Positions 53,267 through 64,000 of a stretch of DNA of 64,000 nt are shown in pieces. The stretch covers positions 124,001-188,000 of the forward strand of contig CAWBSR010000002.1 in the NCBI GenBank assembly GCA_963791545.1, in the 5' to 3' direction. Under the pieces are notes generated by a model. It had not been told where the DNA came from, ran no database searches, and saw nothing but the letters and a program-made list of their open reading frames with translations. This stretch comes from JALYXV01 sp963791545. Its GTDB lineage: Bacteria > Actinomycetota > Acidimicrobiia > Acidimicrobiales > Palsa-688. A program made the position numbers and the translations under genes. Every line of letters starts with the position of its first letter. Position 1 is the stretch's first letter.

Positions 53267-53995
53267 ATGCCGAAACATGGAAAGAAGTGGGTTGACGCCC
53301 GCAAGGCCTTCGAGGCCCAGAAGGCGTACCCGCCCGGGGAAGCGGTCGAGCTGGTGAAGACCCTGGCTCGCGCCAACTTTGACGAAACCGTCGAGATGGC
53401 GGTGCGGCTCGGGGTCGATCCCCGCCGCGCCGATCAGGTCGTCCGGGGCACCGTCTCGCTACCCTCGGGCACCGGCAAGCCGGTGCGGGTCGCGGTCTTC
53501 GCGGCCGGCGACGCCGCCGAGGCGGCTCGGGCTGCCGGTGCCGACATCGTGGGCTCCGATGACCTCGTCGCCCGGGTCGACGGCGGGTTCATGGACTTCG
53601 ATGTGGCCATCGCCACCCCGGACCTGATGGGTCAGGTGGGGCGCCTCGGCCGCAAGCTCGGTCCTCGCGGCCTCATGCCCAACCCCAAGACGGGGACGGT
53701 CACCATGGACGTGGGCCGAGCGGTCACCGAGTTCAAGAGCGGCAAGGTCGAATACCGCGCCGACACCCGGTCGCGGGGCGTCGTCCAGGTCCCGATCGGC
53801 AAGGTCAGCTTCAGCAAGGACCAGTTGCTCGTCAACTTCCGGGCCGTCGTCGACGAGCTCAACCGGGCCAAGCCCGCCGCCGCCAAGGGCCGGTACATGC
53901 GATCGGTCGCCGTCTCGTCGACCATGGGTCCCGGGATCGATATCGACGTCAACCGCCTTCGGGTCACCGACGAGGACTTGGTGCCGACCACCTGA
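53267..53995 (+). CDS. rplA: Ribosomal protein L1
   Basis: This 242-residue L1-stalk protein has KYPPGEAVELVK-like start, ETVEMAVRLGVDPRRADQ, the RNA-binding LGRKLGPRGLMPNPKTGTVT and the end TMGPGIDIDVN. GAGGGAGG precedes ATG 53267. It often represses its own operon in bacteria. Confidence 0.98.
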   Translation: MPKHGKKWVDARKAFEAQKAYPPGEAVELVKTLARANFDETVEMAVRLGVDPRRADQVVRGTVSLPSGTGKPVRVAVFAAGDAAEAARAAGADIVGSDDLVARVDGGFMDFDVAIATPDLMGQVGRLGRKLGPRGLMPNPKTGTVTMDVGRAVTEFKSGKVEYRADTRSRGVVQVPIGKVSFSKDQLLVNFRAVVDELNRAKPAAAKGRYMRSVAVSSTMGPGIDIDVNRLRVTDEDLVPTT

Positions 53996-54099
53996 CGGGC
54001 CTACAAGGGAGCCAAGTCCAATGTCGCGTTGTCGCACGACCGTGGATCCCTTGTTACCGAGGCGGGCCGGGCGGGCCTCGATTGGGGCTAAACTGTCGC

Positions 54100-54200
54100 C
54101 TCCAAGCTCCATAAATCGCCAAAGACATCCGGTACGCCTGCGGGCGTGTAAATCCTGACGAGGCGAACGGGTTACCCCTCCGGGTTCTGTTCGCGCGTCG
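54100..54200 (+). ncRNA. L10 leader (autoregulatory 5' UTR of rplJL)
   Basis: The 229-bp gap before rplJ contains a structured leader. A CCAAAGAC element (54119-54126), a small hairpin ACGCC-TGCG-GGCGT (54134-54147), then AAATCCTGACGAGGCG (54150-54165), form the arrangement seen in actinobacterial L10 leaders, where L10(L12)4 binds to control its own synthesis. A further stem GCGAAC...GTTCGC (54163-54194) lies just before the ribosome site. Boundaries are approximate. Confidence 0.7.
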
Positions 54201-54224
54201 CACGAACTTGAGAGGAGGTAACCG

Positions 54225-55778
54225 ATGGACAACCCGAGGGCAGAGAAGGTGGCAGTCGTAACCGAAGTGCGCGAGCACTTCGAGCGATCCAGCGCCGCCA
54301 TCCTGACCGAGTACCGCGGTCTCACCGTTAAGGACCTGGCCGCCCTTCGTCGCACCCTTCGCGACGCCGGCAGCGAGTACAAGATCTATAAGAACACGCT
54401 GGTGCGGTTCGCGGCCCAGGACCTGGGCCTGGGTGAGCTCGAGAGCCTGTTGGTCGGGCCCACCGCCATCGCCTTTGTCGACGGGGACGCTTCCAACGTG
54501 GCCAAGGCGCTGCGCGACTACGCCCGCACCAACCCCAAGCTGACGGTCAAGGGCGGCGTTCTCGGCAAGAAGATCATGTCCGTGGCCGACGCCGGCGCCC
54601 TGGCCGACCTGCCGCCGCGAGACGTGGTGCTGGCCCGTTTGGCCGGCGCCCTGGCCGCCCCCATGCAGCAGTTCGCGGGCCTCCTCCAGGCCGTGCCCCG
54701 CGGCTTCGCCTATGGTCTGAAGGCCCTGATCGAAAAGCGAGGCGGTGTCGCCGAAGTCGATGACGCCGCCCCCGGCGACGGCGATGCGGCAGACGCCCCC
54801 GGTCCCGCCGAGTCCGCGGTCACCTCGGATGCCTCCGAGTCGGCAACGGAAGCGTCTGAGCCCGCCGAGTCGGCAGCGGCCGCCTCGGTTTCCGAGCCCG
54901 TTCCCGAACCGCCGCAGCCCGAGACCCCAGACCCCAGCCAACCGGCAGCTGCCGTGGTCGCCGAGGCGGCGGGGCCTGCTGCAGCCTCTGCGGAGGCGGT
55001 CGCAGAATCGGTGACTGATGCCCTGATGGGTGGCGGCGAGCGGGACCTGGGCGAAGCGCAGGACGCCGCCTTGGACGAAGCGGCATCCGCAGCCACCACG
55101 ACCGAGCCCGCCGGGTCAGCCGAGTCCGCCATCGCCTCTGAGCCCTCCGGGGCCGCTCCTGCGGTATCGGCTCCCGCCGAGTCGGCGGTGACCACATCCA
55201 TTTCCGATGCCGTCGCCGAGCCCGAGTTGCCGTCCCCCGCCCCCGACGCCCCGCAACCGGCGGCGGCCCTCGTGGCGCCCACCGACCCTGTCGAGCCCGC
55301 CGACGCCACCGAGCCCGCCGACGCCACCGAGCCCGCTGCCACCGAGCCCGTTGCCACCGAGGCCGCTGCCACCGAGGCCCCCGCATCGGAAGCGGGAGCG
55401 GAAGCGGTCGAACCACCGCCGCTCGAAGATGCCGCCGAGGCAGCCCTCACACCCGCTCTCTCCGATGAGCCCACCGAGGTCGAACCGCTGGCCGCCCACG
55501 GCATCCCCTCCGAGGTGACGCCCCAGATCCTCTCCGTTTCCCCGGAACCGGAACCGGAACCGGAACCGGAAGCGGTCGAACCACCCCCGCTCGAAGATGC
55601 CGCCGAGGCAGCCCTCACGCCCGCTCTCTCCGATGAGCCCACCGAGGTCGAACCGCTGGCCGCCCACGGCATCCCCTCCGAGGTGACGCCCCAGATCCTC
55701 TCCGTTTCCCCGGAACCGGAACCGGAAGCCGAACCGGACCCGGAACCCAACCCCGCCCCTACCCCACCCGCTAGCTGA
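54225..55778 (+). CDS. rplJ: Ribosomal protein L10 with giant acidic C-terminal tail
   Basis: Residues 1-176 are a normal L10 (VREHFERSSAAILTEYRGLT, YKIYKNTLVRFAAQDLG, then the helix that docks L7/L12 dimers). About 341 further residues follow before the stop, in the same frame. The tail is Ala, Glu, Pro, Ser, Thr and Val with almost no basic residues (one Arg, no Lys), so it is strongly acidic and probably disordered. Its last third is a 168-bp duplication. Family members are usually 165-190 residues. AGAGGAGG precedes ATG 54225. Regulation by the upstream leader is expected. The tail is not recognised as any domain. Confidence 0.95.
   Translation: MDNPRAEKVAVVTEVREHFERSSAAILTEYRGLTVKDLAALRRTLRDAGSEYKIYKNTLVRFAAQDLGLGELESLLVGPTAIAFVDGDASNVAKALRDYARTNPKLTVKGGVLGKKIMSVADAGALADLPPRDVVLARLAGALAAPMQQFAGLLQAVPRGFAYGLKALIEKRGGVAEVDDAAPGDGDAADAPGPAESAVTSDASESATEASEPAESAAAASVSEPVPEPPQPETPDPSQPAAAVVAEAAGPAAASAEAVAESVTDALMGGGERDLGEAQDAALDEAASAATTTEPAGSAESAIASEPSGAAPAVSAPAESAVTTSISDAVAEPELPSPAPDAPQPAAALVAPTDPVEPADATEPADATEPAATEPVATEAAATEAPASEAGAEAVEPPPLEDAAEAALTPALSDEPTEVEPLAAHGIPSEVTPQILSVSPEPEPEPEPEAVEPPPLEDAAEAALTPALSDEPTEVEPLAAHGIPSEVTPQILSVSPEPEPEAEPDPEPNPAPTPPAS
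55401..55730 (+). repeat. 168-bp tandem duplication in the rplJ tail
   Basis: Two copies of a 168-bp (56-codon) unit begin at 55401 and 55569 and are nearly identical at the DNA level. Each encodes AVEPPPLEDAAEAALTPALS, a central LAAHGIPSEVTPQILSVS and a final run of Pro-Glu pairs. The EPEP run itself is a 6-bp repeat of varying length. Upstream, shorter ADATEP repeats occur (about 55300-55350). Confidence 0.95.
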
Positions 55779-55812
55779 GCCCACCTTTTCCCCGTAAGGA
55801 GCACTGATACCA

Positions 55813-56262
55813 ATGGCAACCAAGGCCGAAATACTCGATTCCATCGCCAACATGACCGTTCTCGAGCTGTCCGAACTGCTGAAGGAGTTCGAGGAGAAGT
55901 TCGGCGTCACCGCCGCCGCCCCGGCCGCAGCCGCCTCGAGCGGCGGCGCCGGCGCGACCGAAGCGCCTCCCGAGGTCGAGGAGCAGGACGAGTTCGACGT
56001 CATCATCACCGGCGCCGGCGAGAAGAAGATCCAGGTCATCAAGGAGGTTCGCTCCCTCACCAGCCTCGGCCTCAAGGAGGCCAAGGACCTCGTGGACAGC
56101 GCCCCCAAGGCCGTCCTCGAGAAGGTATCCAAGGAGGAGGCCGCCAAGGCCAAGGCGCAGCTCGAGGCGGCGGGCGCCAGCGTCGAGCTCAAGAGTCAGC
56201 CTCGGATCGCCTCGGATCGCCTCGGATCGCCTCGGATCGGCGGGGCCGGCAGGGGCCGGTAA
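55813..56262 (+). CDS. rplL: Ribosomal protein L7/L12 with C-terminal extension
   Basis: This stalk protein recruits translation factors. The N-terminal dimerisation part (MTVLELSELLKEFEEKFGV), the Ala-rich hinge and the C-terminal domain with KKIQVIKEVRSLTSLGLKEA are normal and end at the usual ASVELK. The frame then continues 23 residues (SQPRIASDRLGSPRIGGAGR and on) encoded by a 10-bp repeat. The extension is basic (five Arg, one Asp). ATG 55813 follows GGAG. Confidence 0.96.
   Translation: MATKAEILDSIANMTVLELSELLKEFEEKFGVTAAAPAAAASSGGAGATEAPPEVEEQDEFDVIITGAGEKKIQVIKEVRSLTSLGLKEAKDLVDSAPKAVLEKVSKEEAAKAKAQLEAAGASVELKSQPRIASDRLGSPRIGGAGRGR
56201..56240 (+). repeat. 10-bp tandem repeat at the rplL 3' end
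   Basis: Four copies of CTCGGATCGC (last base differs in the final copy) span the place where rplL normally stops. As the unit is not a multiple of three, each copy is read in a different frame, giving the non-repetitive tail. Confidence 0.95.
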
Positions 56263-56276
56263 ACCCGGGCAAGCCC

Positions 56277-56305
56277 TTGACCCCGGCGTGGCGCTGACCT
56301 ACCCT
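56277..56305 (+). promoter_or_regulatory. Candidate rpoB promoter P1
   Basis: TTGACC (56277-56282) and TACCCT (56300-56305) with a 17-bp spacer lie in the 212-bp gap after rplL. The hexamers fit the sigma-A/HrdB type of Actinobacteria (TTGACa...TAnnnT). Confidence 0.65.
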
Positions 56306-56333
56306 GATCCCTGCAGAAGCGCCCGGAAAGCGG

Positions 56334-56362
56334 TTGCTTTTCTACGCGTGCTGACTTACACT
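56334..56362 (+). promoter_or_regulatory. Candidate rpoB promoter P2
   Basis: TTGCTT (56334-56339) and TACACT (56357-56362) with a 17-bp spacer sit 57 bp downstream of P1. Two promoters in tandem would let rpoBC be adjusted separately from the ribosomal genes. Confidence 0.6.
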
Positions 56363-56474
56363 GGTCAGTTGCCGTGGTCGCTTGTCTCGCGCACCCCCAT
56401 GCTTTGCTAGTGGGTGCCTCGCGCCCCAACGGCCCCCGTTCTGCCTTCCGCGTCTCATTCTGAGGAGTAGGCCT

Positions 56475-60065
<3,591 letters not shown>

Positions 60066-60068
60066 CGC

Positions 60069-64000
<3,932 letters not shown>

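Overview
The window is chromosomal DNA of a very high-GC bacterium. The conserved block tRNA-Trp / secE-nusG-rplK-rplA-rplJ-rplL-rpoB-rpoC, the frequent GTG and TTG starts, tandem GAF-ANTAR regulators, an RsbU/SpoIIE-type phosphatase and an HrdB-like sigma factor all point to the Actinobacteria (Actinomycetota). A deep lineage such as Acidimicrobiia is my inference from the overall flavour; it is not proven by any one gene. No phage, transposase, integrase, CRISPR array or rRNA was found.

Layout. 1-6.1 kb: end of an FxsA-like membrane protein, a GH3 lipoprotein, an aldo/keto reductase, a group-2 sigma factor and a GAF/PAS/PP2C phosphatase. 6.2-11.3 kb: a small HTH protein, msrA, and a minus-strand surface-protein cluster in the order histidine kinase, response regulator, two paralogous WxL-like secreted proteins, and a DUF916/WxL-binding-like membrane-anchored protein. 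11.3-15.2 kb: glgX, a small cysteine-motif protein and a beta-propeller lipoprotein. 15.2-16.9 kb: an arsenic locus (aquaglyceroporin, arsI, arsR). 17.2-19.7 kb: two GAF-ANTAR regulators around an unrecognised protein. 19.9-26 kb: two large lipid-related membrane proteins, a patatin-like protein and a metallophosphoesterase-like/LPG-synthase fusion.

27.7-38.4 kb is one tightly coupled operon for respiratory complex I, nuoABCDHIJKLMN, with no nuoE, nuoF or nuoG. It ends in a perfect 20-bp hairpin. Then come a DinB/DUF664 protein, midA (a methyltransferase family linked to complex I assembly in mitochondria), acs, a HAD phosphatase, htpX, yajQ, tRNA-Tyr, a DUF1697 protein, a siderophore-interacting protein, a GDT1/TMEM165 transporter, an epimerase, a peroxiredoxin and an acetyltransferase. 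From 50 kb onward the window is translation and transcription machinery: tRNA-Thr, tRNA-Met, rpmG, an ECF sigma/anti-sigma pair, tRNA-Trp, secE, nusG, rplK, rplA, an L10 leader, rplJ, rplL, rpoB and rpoC, the last cut by the window end.

The most unusual features are these. Ribosomal protein L10 has an extra, almost purely acidic tail of about 340 residues built partly from a 168-bp tandem duplication. Its partner L7/L12 has a basic C-terminal extension created by a 10-bp repeat. Other short tandem repeats occur both inside genes (nagZ-like lipoprotein, nuoC, midA) and between genes. The metallophosphoesterase domain fused to the LPG synthase has lost most of its metal ligands.
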